64,000 nucleotides of DNA from Oegoconia quadripuncta (GCA_949316235.1 OX438750.1:22880865-22944864); one strand, 5' to 3'; numbered from the stretch's first letter, positions 38,201 through 46,310 are shown. The notes: a model not told the origin generated them from the sequence alone. Numbers and translations are program-made.

Positions 38201-41200
38201 TCTCCGCGTATTCTAAATTTATGAGATATTTTATTTAGAACGTTTGCAATACTAGAAGCTATGTTAAGGTCACTATTTATGTCAAAATACATATATTCAT
38301 TTGAACTGGGTAGTTTATTATGGGTATTTAACAATTTGTACTAAAAGTGCCTTTATGTCAGAATTTATTGCTAAGACCATCCATTCATTCATTCGACTAA
38401 AGATTAGATTCCATGGTTCCCCCTTGTAAAATAAATTTGTAGGCAGGGGCATAAAACTTTTATGACTGCAAAACACATTATTCAGTACATGTGAAATAAA
38501 TGTACCTATTTTATATATGTATTTGTTAGATATTTCATGTACTCGTAGACACTCGACAAATAAGTAAACACGTAAAAGATAAATTGTGACATGACGACGC
38601 CTCTAACATTTTAAGTAAATTGCAGGTCATTTTATTAACCTAACCTCCAATCCAAAAGCTTGGAGCTTATGTCTGTCTGTCTGCGTCTGTGTTTGTCTGT
38701 GGCGTTACAGCGCCAAAACGGCTGAACCGATTTGAATAGTTCTTTTTATTTTAGAAAGCAGTTCTGTTACGTTTGATGGAAAACGATTAAGCGTTTCGAA
38801 AATATATAGCATTCTACACAATTGATTTGCTGATCTGGGTGATTTTAAATTTTAAAGAGTCATTAGATAGCTTTGAGCTATCTGCCAACTCTTTATGCCA
38901 ATATTGAATAAAAGTTATGATTTGCATATAAGCATACACATTAAACATTAACCAAACACATCTTCTCGGCACAACAGACATAAATTTTTATCAACAATCG
39001 CATTCATAGAACATAAAAATCTAGAAGTGGGAGCCTCTAATTCTAATCGGTCATATATTACATTTACCTTTGACAACAGGTTTCAATGTTGCGGATCCAA
39101 ATGTAACGTTTTGCCAACACTAATATATTGTCTGAACAATCATTAGAATTGAGTTTACATTAATTACACTGATTAAGATTTGGCATTAAGCGTATCCTTT
39201 TTATTTGGGCATAATATACCTGTGTTACATGAACGACATAAATTGCGTTCACGTCCAATCAATTAAGTATTACTATATTGAGATAACGAAAGCTCTCATT
39301 AATTACACGCGATAAGTGCTTAATTATCATAAATCATTCGTATAATTTGCCTCCGTGATATTTATATCTTCTTGCGTTTAAGTACGTGATGCCGGCGGTG
39401 GTTTACGGCGACTACATTGTAAGTGAATAAGTTAATGTCTAAGTCAATGACGTTTCTTTCATCGTACCGAGGTCTAACACTTACTTTAAGAGCCTCGGAT
39501 TGTTCGATCAGGTTTATTGGAGGTCGAATCGGTGATACCCCGATGCAGCAATCACAGCACGCCATTCTCACAAAAAAAACCTACTCGCACTAAAGAAAAT
39601 GCACTGTTCACTTCAAATTTAATTCACCAAATCAATTATACATTGCGCAACGAGTATTGTATTTTACTAATGTCACAATAAACTTTTCACTGATCGATTG
39701 CAATAGTCCTTGTTATTATGATGGTTCCTACTGAACTTGGCTTCGATATGATTTATGACAATAAACTAGCCAAGTTCTGGTATCTCGTCACTTTCGCTAG
39801 AGATGTTCTGGTACTGACAGGAGAGCAGCGAGCAGGGCTGCTAGTTGTACAATGAGTTAAAAATACCGCTCAAAGATGCGCTCTGCCAACTCCTCGAGAG
39901 CGGCGGCAGCTTGGATTTGGACAATTTGAGCTTTGATACGGCGGTACATAGGAGTTTCTTGTCGTCATATATATTTCTATTTTAAAGTCAGAGTAAATAT
40001 AATTTTCATTCAACTAAATATAACATACTTAAAAACGTTTAAACGAGAATCATAATACCACAAACCACAGATGGGTTGGTCTTGTGGGCAGCCTAAAAGT
40101 ATGCGATATGGGAAACTTGGGTGCCAAATGGGTGGGATATCCTCTCATGCCAGTCCCCCAAATAAAATAGTGTTTCCGCGTCAGTACGCTTCTACCTTAG
40201 GCCTCATCTTCACTTAACATCAGATGAGATTGACGTCAAGTGCTAACCAGTTTCGCATAGAAAAAATGCGATGGTAGTGTCTTTAGCTCTCCTAAAGCTT
40301 ATCGGGAGATTCCGGATAAGCTCTAATCTCGTTGTGGTTTATCTGTGATCATTACAATTATGCATTTTTTTATGATTAACTGGATACACGTTTGACCACA
40401 ATCTCATCTGATGGAAACTGACGATGTAATCGAAGATAAAGCACGCGATCCCAGGGAGTTTACGATGCTCAAGAAAAGAATTGAGTTCCTTTCTTGGATG
40501 GAAAATTAAGCACAACGCTTTAGACCAAGTATCTACAACAATGCAGTTCTGATAAGTAAAATTTATAAAATTATTTATATTCAAATAGCAACACCCGATA
40601 ATATTTGTTGTTGCGTCTGAAGACCTAATTTTATTTATACGATTATCGTGCATTGAACTTAGAATACTAACCCTTATCGGTTGTCAACACAATATTATCT
40701 ATTATCCTAATTATTGCCTTCAAAATTAATAATCCTTTCCAATATAATATTGGAGACAGACAGCAATATGATCGTTTATTCAAATATTGGCAAATAACAA
40801 GAAATATCCCAATTCTGACAATACTTGAAACCAAAAGAAGAATTACCTTTATGTTGATTATTACTATTTCTGACATAACAGATCTCTTTACCAGATTATG
40901 CAGACACAATAGATAATTGCTGCCGTCAAAGACGCCGAGGTTTCAGAGGAAATATACGTAGTTTATGTTAACTTACTCTTCATTAACACTATAAAAAATA
41001 ACTCACTGGTTCAAGAAGGCTTTGCTCATGCAGTGTGACGAGAGGCTTCTCAGGCTTTGGCCTCGTGCTGAGGTAGAAGGCAGATGCGGCGGCGACGCCT
41101 GTGAGCGCCAGCGCGCCTGCCGACCCTCCTACCATCCATAGGTACTGGTCGATTTCGCTTACTGAGGACAAAACAAAATAGAACTTTAAACATTTTAAGT

Positions 41201-42827
41201 TGGGAGATATATTGCAATACATATTACTTAATATGTGGTTAGTAAAAAACAGTACCACGCGTAGAAGGTGCTTGAAATAGGATTTTATACTTCAGCCTAT
41301 TAACTATTATTTCTTCAAAAACCTCATATTTTAACAAAGTTATTTATATCGGTAAAAATAAAATACTTAATGCATTCAACATGATTAATGATTATGGATT
41401 GAAATAAGAATACAAGAACCTCATAAGGTTCGTACCTACGGTTTAAAAAATCTGAATTAACACACCGATCGTCTGATTAATAACTTGTTAAGTCAAAATA
41501 AGGTGATACCTTAATGGCAACGTCCATTTAACTTCAACAAAAGATTCTCGAAGTGGTGGGTACTCGCTCTTTCGATAATGACCACCTGATATCGACCTTC
41601 CCTGTCAATCGCATAGCTAATGAAGATTGACGCATTCTTTTAAAATATTGCCTTCCCTTCCTAGTTGTCATTAAAGTAAGTACTACCATCATGTCGATCA
41701 GGAATTTTATTCTTAAACACAAAGCCGTCAAAATATTGTAGATTTTTACTAAACGACATAAATATGAAAAACAACGTTATCTACAATTGCATGCTGCTTT
41801 AACACGGAGCATTATGATCTTCTGAATAAGGAAATGTCAATACGACAACTTTCATGCGACCGAGCAACTAGTAGGTAGTTCCTGAACTATAAACTGCTAG
41901 CCGCCTAGCTAGTTTAGAAAGTGGAAACTGGGGAGCGCGTGCGACGCTGCGCCGACAGACATCGCATTAACGGATAGATTTCTCGGGATTCTCTCGCACT
42001 TTCCACTGACATACTTTTACATTTGTGTTTATACTTAACGCTCTATTACAAATATAAATAATAGATCAACTTATGCTGGTGATAGAAAACATCAAATAAT
42101 ATGTTTGTTTATAAATAAATACCAATAGATAACAGCATAATATACCTAATGCCAACTACAGATGTACAGACCATAAAACAGAGTTATTGACATTCAATAG
42201 GGACAAATAAATGAAACTTTTCTTAAGATTAGGGACAGGGTTATACGAATCGCAAAAGTCAATGTCGAAATCAGTATTTCAATCATTAGAAGGGCTCATA
42301 TGTAGTACGAAGGCGACGTTTAAGGTCGCATTGACCTCGTTACCTTGTCGCTTGTACAACGGGAGGTACTGGTTGATTTCAAAATCTGGAACCTTGGTGT
42401 CCTAATTTCCCTTCATTGTCGATTCAAAGTGCGTAACAAGCATCGCCCTTCAAAGGCTAACTTCTCTCTTAAACAATTATTATTTTTTTATTGTGAACTT
42501 AGTTCAAATAAATTGCGCCTATAGCAATATTTTACGAGTTAACTATAGGTGAGCGGCCCTACTGATTATTGCCAGCTGATGAAGAAACCATAACCTATGG
42601 CACTTAAACCTTAATGACTTACAGCTACTGCATTGGTTCCACCAAATTTTCTTCTCCTTGTCAACTTCAGTCTTCTGTTTTTCAGTCTTCTTTAATTTCT
42701 TCTGTATTTTACGGCATTTCTCTTTGACACTAAACTTAAAATTGTTTGTAGCACTTGCCTCGGTCACTTTGTCCTTTTTGGTATTAAAACCGAACTTTCC
42801 GCTACCCATTTTGTTATTTGTGCACAT
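20124..42827 (-). CDS. Acsl: Long-chain acyl-CoA synthetase (ACSL1/5/6 type), whole gene, multi-exon
   Basis: Catalyses ATP-dependent activation of long-chain fatty acids to acyl-CoA for lipid synthesis and beta-oxidation; family members sit on ER, mitochondrial outer membrane or lipid droplets. Twelve shared coding exons (32532-32655 down to 20124-20261) join without a phase conflict into 633 codons. Numbered on the 659-aa short form: the AMP-binding P-loop YTSGTTGMPKG at about 237-247, GYGQTE at 419-424, the DGWHHTGD adenylate motif at 495-502, and IDRRKH of the fatty-acyl-CoA synthetase signature at 515-520. The C-terminus GLLTPTMKAKRPE is typical of ACSL1/5/6. Length matches the family (about 660-700 aa). 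Two alternative 5' ends are seen: 39485-39565, or 42623-42827 plus 41007-41161 (about 746 aa). No internal stop or frameshift was found, so the gene looks functional. Exact orthology (ACSL1, 5 or 6) cannot be settled by eye. Confidence 0.95.
20390..20662 (-). repeat. SINE (family S2) in the last ACSL intron
   Basis: Minus-strand tRNA-like head (aaccactacaccaaacag at the right end, box-B gggattcgaacccgcaacc), body cataactcgggtacacatgt, and tail cagcgccatctagttccacg on the left. It lies between the exons ending at 20261 and 21483. Confidence 0.8.
20700..21480. other. ACSL intron 12, 5' part
   Basis: Intronic. Open frames such as 21201-21452 start in the intron or overlap the exon boundary and are not genes. 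Confidence 0.5.
21483..21656 (-). CDS. Acsl: ACSL shared exon 12
   Basis: 174 nt, phase 0-0, acceptor ctcccattgcag, donor CAG|GTACAT (not a strong consensus). Encodes SCVVAVVVPDVDVVKCWA, then GTFSALCENERIKK to GLKTFEQ, the C-terminal domain core of ACSL (VPDVE...W...). Confidence 0.95.
21660..22690. other. ACSL intron with retroposon fragments
   Basis: Contains block cccgcctgcccagcgtggcg and cctccaatagaaaacgatgt near 22440-22510. The latter recurs as cctccaatagaaagcgatgc near 61313, marking a shared dispersed repeat. No coding evidence. Confidence 0.45.
22694..22837 (-). CDS. Acsl: ACSL shared exon 11 (FACS signature, hinge)
   Basis: 144 nt, phase 0-0, acceptor tactttctcag, donor AAG|GTGAGC. 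Encodes NGTLKIIDRRKHIFKLSQGE and YIVPEKIENIYIRS to QVFVHGESLK. It completes the fatty-acyl-CoA synthetase signature and the hinge between the large and C-terminal domains. Confidence 0.95.
22840..23400. other. ACSL intron, AT-rich
   Basis: No gene or repeat recognised. Confidence 0.4.
23405..23720 (-). repeat. SINE (family S3) in ACSL intron
   Basis: Right end: ggatcgaacccgcgacctcc and tgtttacattgagccacgga (reverse of the S3 head). Left end: a T-run, atgcacgacgggttcgtact and tgatgttaagtgaagatgag (reverse of the S3 tail). Confidence 0.75.
23757..23850 (-). repeat. SINE fragment (family S2)
   Basis: cagcgccatctagatccaca and tatcagatggttgagatact are the reverse of the S2 3' half. The head is missing. 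Confidence 0.6.
23961..24128 (-). CDS. Acsl: ACSL shared exon 10 (TGD motif)
   Basis: 168 nt, phase 0-0, acceptor ttctttcag, donor CCA|GTGAGT. Encodes LVDVPEMEYYAAQGQGEVCV through GYFKEPDKTTEVIDQD to GWHHTGDVGKWLP. The Asp of the TGD motif contacts the ribose of AMP in this superfamily. Confidence 0.95.
24405..24650 (-). repeat. Lepidopteran dispersed repeat ('aggggtaggcagagac')
   Basis: cctgtttcccgcaggggtag, ggcagagaccatagacctcc, attctcgtcggtttagggta, and so on. This is a widespread lepidopteran retroposon end, here inside the ACSL intron between exons 24128 and 24906. Confidence 0.6.
24906..25016 (-). CDS. Acsl: ACSL shared exon 9 (GYGQTE adenylate-binding motif)
   Basis: 111 nt, phase 0 on both sides, acceptor aaatattttcag, donor AAG|GTAAGT. 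Encodes IVEGYGQTECTAPVTLT to PPVACCKVK. YGQTE binds the adenine and ribose of the acyl-adenylate. GYGQTE, rather than the GYGLTE of ACSL3/4, supports the ACSL1/5/6 group. Confidence 0.95.
25020..26275. other. ACSL intron
   Basis: No coding exon recognised. A small S3-head fragment (minus) lies at about 25370-25420 (aacccaatgttgtttacttt). The rest is AT-rich. Confidence 0.45.
26280..26430 (-). CDS. Acsl: ACSL shared exon 8
   Basis: 151 nt, acceptor aactctttccag, donor TTG|GTGAGT. Encodes GIVRGDSIWDKLVFRKVR then GGRLRIMVVGSAPLAGNVL to CALGCL, the conserved 'D..VF.K....GG.....SGSAP' core of the adenylation domain. Confidence 0.95.
26435..27195. other. ACSL intron
   Basis: No second gate-type exon or other coding exon seen. 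Confidence 0.45.
27199..27416 (-). CDS. Acsl: ACSL shared exon 7 (fatty-acid gate region)
   Basis: 218 nt, acceptor atttttgcag, donor AAAAG|GTAATT. Encodes NAVYMVGGAVGFYSGDIR then LSALKPTMMPAVPRLLNRLY to KESEIK. The GFYSGD segment corresponds to the fatty-acid gate that vertebrate ACSL1/6 encode as mutually exclusive exons. I see only one version here. Confidence 0.95.
27420..28015. other. ACSL intron with repeat fragment
   Basis: Around 27770-27860 cataacagcataggctagtg resembles the block at 21830-21860. No coding exon. Confidence 0.4.
28019..28219 (-). CDS. Acsl: ACSL shared exon 6 (AMP-binding P-loop)
   Basis: 201 nt, phase 0 at both ends. Encodes PPKPESLCTICYTSGTTGMP and continues KGVMLTHENV to SFLPLAHMLERCCE. 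The Ser/Thr/Gly-rich P-loop binds the ATP phosphates. The donor GAG|GTACCT is weaker than the GTAAGT or GTGAGT donors at most other junctions. Because the exon is a multiple of three, skipping it would give an in-frame protein that cannot bind ATP. Confidence 0.95.
28920..29298 (+). repeat. 47-bp exact direct repeats bounding a 285-bp spacer
   Basis: actcaatgattgaaattaga and following bases are identical for 47 bp at 28920-28966 and 29252-29298. The flanks differ immediately on both sides. Confidence 0.85.
29817..29839 (+). repeat. (GAAA)n microsatellite
   Basis: Five to six GAAA units in an ACSL intron. Confidence 0.9.
29901..30100 (-). CDS. Acsl: ACSL shared exon 5
   Basis: 200 nt, acceptor caattttcag, donor GTC|GTAAGT in phase 0. 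Encodes EMSVVVCEDDKKANLLLDQ through GAQKDYATV, the less conserved linker before the P-loop. The frame stays open and matches the flanking phases. Confidence 0.93.
30110..30875. other. ACSL intron
   Basis: About 30700-30800 (minus) is a retroposon fragment: ctccaccgcgcgggcccaag and gtattggtggatttgtgcca correspond to the reverse of the S5 tail (gccagcgtggtggactatgg). Confidence 0.45.
30880..31005 (-). CDS. Acsl: ACSL shared exon 4
   Basis: 126 nt, acceptor tgttttcag, donor CAAA|GTATGT. Encodes IYSQNCPEWIMTEQAAYCYS and VPLYDTLGANACAFIVNQ, the conserved 'NRPEW...VPLYDTLG' region of AMP-forming acyl-CoA synthetases. It leaves one base that forms Thr with the next exon. Confidence 0.95.
31204..31347 (-). 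CDS. Acsl: ACSL shared exon 3
   Basis: 144 nt, acceptor ttttttacag, donor GTGG|GTGAGT. Translation NGNCLGWREGPNKPYVW then NYNETLLRAKNFGSGL is the canonical ACSL N-domain (CLG.R..PN.PY.W). The split codons at both ends resolve to Asn and Gly. Confidence 0.95.
31350..32525. other. ACSL intron
   Basis: No coding exon. It holds the hairpin at 31999-32046. Confidence 0.4.
31999..32046. repeat. Perfect 16-bp inverted repeat
   Basis: atataaattgcatgaa and ttcatgcaatttatat separated by 16 nt; it would fold in either strand of the ACSL pre-mRNA intron. Confidence 0.85.
32532..32655 (-). CDS. Acsl: ACSL shared exon 2
   Basis: 124 nt between acceptor ttttctcag and donor TCTA|GTAAGT. It encodes GPEMVRVSKFYKEAK through LYEAFRRGVKES, the conserved ACSL stretch before the substrate-binding N-domain. 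First shared exon; it enters in phase 0 and leaves with one base. Confidence 0.93.
32660..35730. other. Large ACSL intron (5' intron), proximal part
   Basis: No gene recognised. A moderately GC-rich stretch at 34480-34640 contains an ATG frame that closes quickly without a usable donor. Confidence 0.4.
35735..35890 (+). repeat. Dispersed repeat (family S4)
   Basis: tactcgaagatgaagcaggc, aaatgcctattcatccaaga and agcaccgacgccggtaggga parallel 9078-9260. One segment (caagacttga) is internally duplicated. Confidence 0.55.
36299..36849. mobile_element. 551-bp MITE, TA-flanked, copy 1
   Basis: Starts gcccagggaaaatacggt and ends accgtattttccatgggc, inverted with one mismatch, flanked by TA on each side. 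It shares almost its whole length with 48823-49617 (for example cgcaagtactaaataagcta, gtcggttctgaattatgtct). It has a single copy of the internal unit that is repeated in copy 2. No transposase. TA duplication fits Tc1/mariner-type insertion (inference). Confidence 0.85.
37000..39480. other. ACSL intron, distal part
   Basis: No exon found. About 37060-37115 and 37380-37450 share blocks with 1180-1330. About 38660-38740 has a tctgtctgtctgcgtctgtg tract followed by aacggctgaaccgattt, a common lepidopteran microsatellite-associated repeat. Confidence 0.4.
39485..39565 (-). CDS. Acsl: ACSL alternative first exon 1B (short isoform)
   Basis: ATG at 39565 (gtgagaATGGCG) opens 27 codons, MACCDCCIGVSPIRPP then INLIEQSEALK, up to a consensus donor AAA|GTAAGT in phase 0. 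This is exactly the phase of 41007-41161, so it can splice to the same exon at 32655. Its end (PINLIEQS) resembles the end of the other leader (PLVTLHEQS). It has no hydrophobic anchor but carries a Cys cluster (CCDCC) near the N-terminus that could be palmitoylated (inference). Skipping the anchor would give a differently targeted 659-aa enzyme. Confidence 0.75.
39566..39960 (-). promoter_or_regulatory. Candidate internal promoter and 5' UTR for ACSL exon 1B
   Basis: The 395 bases before the exon 1B ATG include a patch (about 39780-39960) richer in G+C and CpG than the surrounding intron. An arthropod-type initiator TCAGT lies on the minus strand at about 39689-39693, about 125 nt before the ATG. 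No clear TATA box was seen. The call rests on base composition and position. Confidence 0.35.
40000..41000. other. Repeat-rich ACSL intron
   Basis: S3 tail at about 40135-40268 (cagtccccc...aacatcagatgag), a short hairpin near 40298-40325 (agcttatc/gataagct), and an S4/other fragment at 40383-40470 (acgtttgaccacaatctcat). No coding exon. Confidence 0.5.
41007..41161 (-). CDS. Acsl: ACSL exon encoding N-terminal membrane segment (long isoform)
   Basis: Acceptor tttgtcctcag and donor CCA|GTGAGT bound 155 nt encoding SEIDQYLWMVGG, then a hydrophobic Ala/Gly/Leu stretch ending ASAFYL, then STRPKPEKPLVTLHEQ. The hydrophobic stretch fits the N-terminal anchor that holds ACSL proteins on the ER or mitochondrial outer membrane. 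The exon starts with two bases of a split codon, so it needs an upstream coding exon (42623-42827 fits) or starts at the internal Met. It ends in phase 0, which matches the acceptor at 32655. Confidence 0.85.
41165..42620. other. ACSL 5' intron
   Basis: Apart from the GC-rich patch at 41870-42010, nothing recognised. The open frame at 41534-41731 (minus) has no supported splice donor. Confidence 0.4.
41870..42010. promoter_or_regulatory. GC-rich patch between ACSL leader exons
   Basis: CpG-containing stretch (for example ggggagcgcgtgcgacgctg) in otherwise AT-rich DNA, between 41161 and 42623. It could be a further ACSL promoter or enhancer. I found no ATG followed by a donor in the required phase, so it is not called as an exon. 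Confidence 0.25.
42623..42827 (-). CDS. Acsl: ACSL alternative leader exon 1A (Lys/Glu-rich), predicted
   Basis: Open frame that ends at a consensus donor (AGCT|GTAAGT) in phase 1, the phase required by the acceptor of 41007-41161; the split codon becomes Leu. An in-frame TAA lies just upstream of the first ATG (42827). The second ATG at 42809 has the better context (acaaaATGGG) and gives MGSGKFGF and 62 codons. The peptide is strongly basic and charged (KKLKKTEKQKTEVDKEKK) and probably cytosolic, ahead of the hydrophobic segment encoded by the next exon. The evidence is phase, donor and position only; transcripts are needed to prove use. Another unseen leader exon could be used instead. Confidence 0.55.
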
Positions 42828-42829
42828 AT

Positions 42830-43620
42830 TTAATTACACACAATCTTCAGATGCATTAGCATTTTCCTGTCTCCAGGTACCTAGTCAGTAACACCTAAAT
42901 TACTTTAAATGTTAAACTTATCTCCTTACGTCCATAATATAAATAGTCACTCGCACGATTGTCGTAAAGATATTCGATATCGAATTATTTTGTTGCGGAA
43001 TGAATCGAAATCCATAAAACTAAAAGGTTTTATAGAGTTATCTTGAAAAGCCTTTGGCCTTGCAAGTTCATTAACACTTAGTCCGTATCAGTTGTATTGT
43101 AATCTACTTTCAGATTTCATCGAATTCTTATCGATTTGAAATTGTGTTCATTGAACTATTTGCTAAGGGGGCTGTATTAGCATCAAGACCAGTCACATGT
43201 GCAATAGCTTGATATCTTTAAGTGACTAATATATTAGTTTATCATCATACCAGACATAGGTAGTGTTCCTGAGCTCCGGGGAGCAATACTCGCTTAATTG
43301 ACAGCGGTATACCTATGTTATAATAATGGAATACATTTAGACACGTGTTAACAAGTTTCCGTTTACACTATCATAAATTATTTATGTTCGTCATCATCAT
43401 CATAAAAAAAAAATTAAAAAAGATAAGAAAAAAAAAGAAGGGCCCTGGATTATACGTTCACGTCACAGAAAATACATGTTCCAGGTCACTGCTTTGAGGC
43501 AGGGTACAGAAGGCTAGCGGCGGTGCCACGTTGTATGGCCAGACTTTTTTTAAGTTAATAACTCATAATTACTATGACCTGCACGGTAAAATAATGAAAA
43601 TGTCATAAACAATGATTTTA
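42830..43620. other. Upstream flank of ACSL
   Basis: AT-rich. No clear core promoter and no repeat recognised. Confidence 0.35.
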
Positions 43621-43624
43621 ACAC

Positions 43625-43830
43625 CCGACGAAAAATGACCGGTGTTGTGTTTCACGGCGTTGTGTGTGTGTGTGTGTGTCCAAGTCTTTGTCCGGACGTA
43701 TCTCAGTAATGTGTGGTCCGATTTGAATTCGGGTTTTTTATATGAAAAACTAAACTAAGAGAAACGTAGTAGTAAGTATATTTGATTAAAATCGGTTAAG
43801 CCATTTCGATGGCATTGTATATGTTTGAGG
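43625..43830 (+). repeat. Dispersed repeat with (TG)n tract
   Basis: acccgacgaaaaatgaccgg, then (TG)n at 43661-43679, then ctttgtccggacgtatctca, tgtggtccgatttgaat and aaaatcggttaagccatttc. Its first part is the reverse of a block at 2213-2265 and its last part matches 16140-16280. Confidence 0.6.
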
Positions 43831-43849
43831 GTTTTCTAAATTTAAATCT

Positions 43850-44180
43850 AACAAAAGGCTATTATAAAATCACTGACTATTTGAATGATAAGCAAGCATG
43901 GACATAGCTGTCTTATTATTTATATAATTATGAAATCGCAACCCATAATCTGTTTAAAAGAGCAACTCTAAAGTTTCTTGCTCGTTCTTCTCTGGGGAGT
44001 CAGCTTTGTGAATGAGCAGTAAATTTAAAATTTAAATGTAATATTAATATTAATAGCGACGTTTTCAAGTGATAATATATATTTTTTAAACTTGCCTCGA
44101 CACGAAAAGAAGAAGTGATAATTTTATCCTATGAAATAAAATATTTTGATTCGATTTGATTTGATTTGAAATTATTTTTG
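43850..44180 (+). pseudogene. 3' end of a non-LTR retrotransposon, copy 1
   Basis: Frame reads GYYKITDYLNDKQAWT then a stop, followed by about 250 bases of 3' UTR-like sequence (gaagaagtgataattttatc and aaaatattttgattcg repeats). The same C-terminal peptide pattern occurs at about 47545-47590. This is the usual end of a lepidopteran non-LTR polyprotein. Confidence 0.55.
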
Positions 44181-44798
44181 ACTATTAAAACCCGGAGATA
44201 CGTTCTTAGCCATGCTTGATGGAAATCGGTTAAACCGTTTCGAACATATTTACCTTTTAACACTAACTTTTCGTTTAATTTTAATTGTAACATTTGTTCC
44301 GTCAATGTTGTCGGTGTTTTCAATTTTTTTTTTCATATTTAAATTACTTATTGCATTCCACAATGTTCGTTATGATGTCAAACTATTTCAAAGTATCAAT
44401 GTGGACCCCAATGGGCACTAATTTTCAAATATTTTCCCATGGACTTTTACAAAATGTGTACATAATTTATTACCTAACACTCCAGCTGTACGGTTTCCAT
44501 TCTTTTAAACATGGTGAATAACGTAAGAAAGTTACGTGATTTGCTATAAAACTTTCCCGGCGGCAATTCAAGGAAATCGCTTTATCAACGTTTCCTGTAC
44601 TGAGTACTGCAACTAGATGTTTCCGAGCCACTAGAGCGGATATTTTGTGATAGCCAGTACGATTGCGGAAGATTATCAGCTGGCACCTGGGTGCATAATT
44701 CAATCATACAATTACTGTATTATCTACCCCTGTCAGAGTTTGCACACACTAATCTTTTGCATCTGCTTATTTTTCTGTTGATGCTGTTTAAGAGGGTT

Positions 44799-44955
44799 TA
44801 TTCCGTCCAGTGGCGCCTTCATTGGATAAATTAAGATTTCTTTTTAAATACAGAATATATAGATAGCCGGTTCCCCAAATAAGATGGGGTATCCGGGTCA
44901 GCACGCTTCCACCAGTAGTGAGGTCTAGTGCTAACTCGTTGTGCATAAAAAAATA
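44799..44955 (+). repeat. Chimeric repeat: MITE-flank fragment joined to S3 tail
   Basis: cagtggcgccttcattggat and ttaagatttctttttaaata match 8811-8862. The sequence then switches to cggttccccaaataagatgg and ctaactcgttgtgcataaaa, the S3 tail. Confidence 0.6.
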
Positions 44956-44959
44956 TTCA

Positions 44960-46050
44960 TTATAAATGCTTCGACAAGAATTCATTAAAAGCTGGTTACT
45001 AAGATTATCTTGTAGAGCAGGAAAGACGTTCCAATTTTAAAATGAAATAACATGCCTTTGTTGCATTTATAAAGAAATAAAATATAAAGTTAGCTGCATT
45101 TCAATGCTCAAATATACTTATTTGAACACCTCACACATATACTTCGCAGTGACTCCCAAAGTCGCCGCGTTGGGTAAATTGCCGCTCGCAAAAATTTTTA
45201 AAGGCGTCATAAACGTCTGTTTAATTATAGACCAAGTAATGTTGTAGATTGTCTTTAAAACTTTACAGTTTTTAAATTAGTTCGTGGATTGCCGCATATA
45301 ATTGCTTTGATTATTGACCGCAAAGTCATTATATTATGCACTTTTAATTTTTCTGTAGCAAAGGAGCCTTGTTATTACCGATCGTTAATATTTACTGCGC
45401 GCTCCGACTTTTCATGTCTGTTTTATGAAGTTTAAACTTATGTAGAGACTGCAGTTGTAGATACTATGATAACCATTTGCACTGTCTAATAATAAATAAA
45501 ACAATACGAATAACTTATAACATTCATGTCATAGGTATTATACAAGTTACGTTTTTTCTTTTCATTATTCTCGGACACGTTCTGCAAATATCAATAGATA
45601 GAGATTGTTTGTCTGTACTCTCCTTAATCATACTAAACTAAATACAACCTAAACACAACCCAATTGCCATATAGTGGCTACATAGCAACAACGACCCACT
45701 CAATAGCAAGCTGCACATCAACACCTAATCCATGAGCGGAGTGCGCGCAGTCACGTGACCTAATAATTTGAAAGTACACGTAGGCGTACAATAAACCACT
45801 GTGAACAAACGACTAACGACTGGATTAATTATTACCACGTCCGCCTATAGCAAGCAATATATCAAACAAACAAAAACCTACAGAACAAAACGTTTAGGTT
45901 GCGAAATCCGTCGCATTGTTTATTTGATTAGTTTTCGGTTGAATGTGATGTGAGTTTTGGAAACAAACTGCCTGGGCGGGATGTAAACATTAGTAAATAT
46001 ACGCATCATTCAATAATATATCCAAATCTATATCCGTTCAATGTCGACTT
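44960..46050. other. Intergenic
   Basis: No gene recognised. Contains the E-box palindrome at 45750-45759. Confidence 0.35.
45750..45759. promoter_or_regulatory. Perfect palindromic E-box GTCACGTGAC
   Basis: Ten-base palindrome containing the CLEAR-type core TCACGTGA bound by MITF/TFE bHLH-zip factors, about 2.9 kb upstream of ACSL leader 1A. Any regulatory link to ACSL is inference; such sites also occur by chance. Confidence 0.2.
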
Positions 46051-46054
46051 ATTG

Positions 46055-46310
46055 ACGACCCATTTGGTGTAGTAGTTAGAAACTCTGACCATGACTACTA
46101 TACCAAATGGGTGCGTGATCGAATCCCGCTAGGGGCATATGTTTGTGTGATGAATACGGACATGTGTACCCGAGTTATGGATGTTTTCATTTATAATAAG
46201 TATTTATTTACAAAAAAATTTACTTATTAGTATATCAAGTTGCTTACTGTGGAACTAGATGGCGTTGTGTGTACCTATGTCTAAGGATATTTATTTATTT
46301 ATTATTCGTT
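46055..46310 (+). repeat. SINE (family S2), full-length-like
   Basis: tRNA-like head cgacccatttggtgtagtag with a partly duplicated middle (atttggtgtagtagt... / ccaaatgggtgc), box-B gatcgaatcccgctaggg, gatgaatacggacatgtgta, ccgagttatggatgttttca, gtggaactagatggcgttgt and an AT tail. Confidence 0.8.

Noticed and set aside
42658..42891. Plus-strand open frame rich in Phe/Leu
   Set aside because: Complement of the Lys/Glu-rich ACSL leader exon; the hydrophobic pattern is a mirror of AAG/GAA codons.
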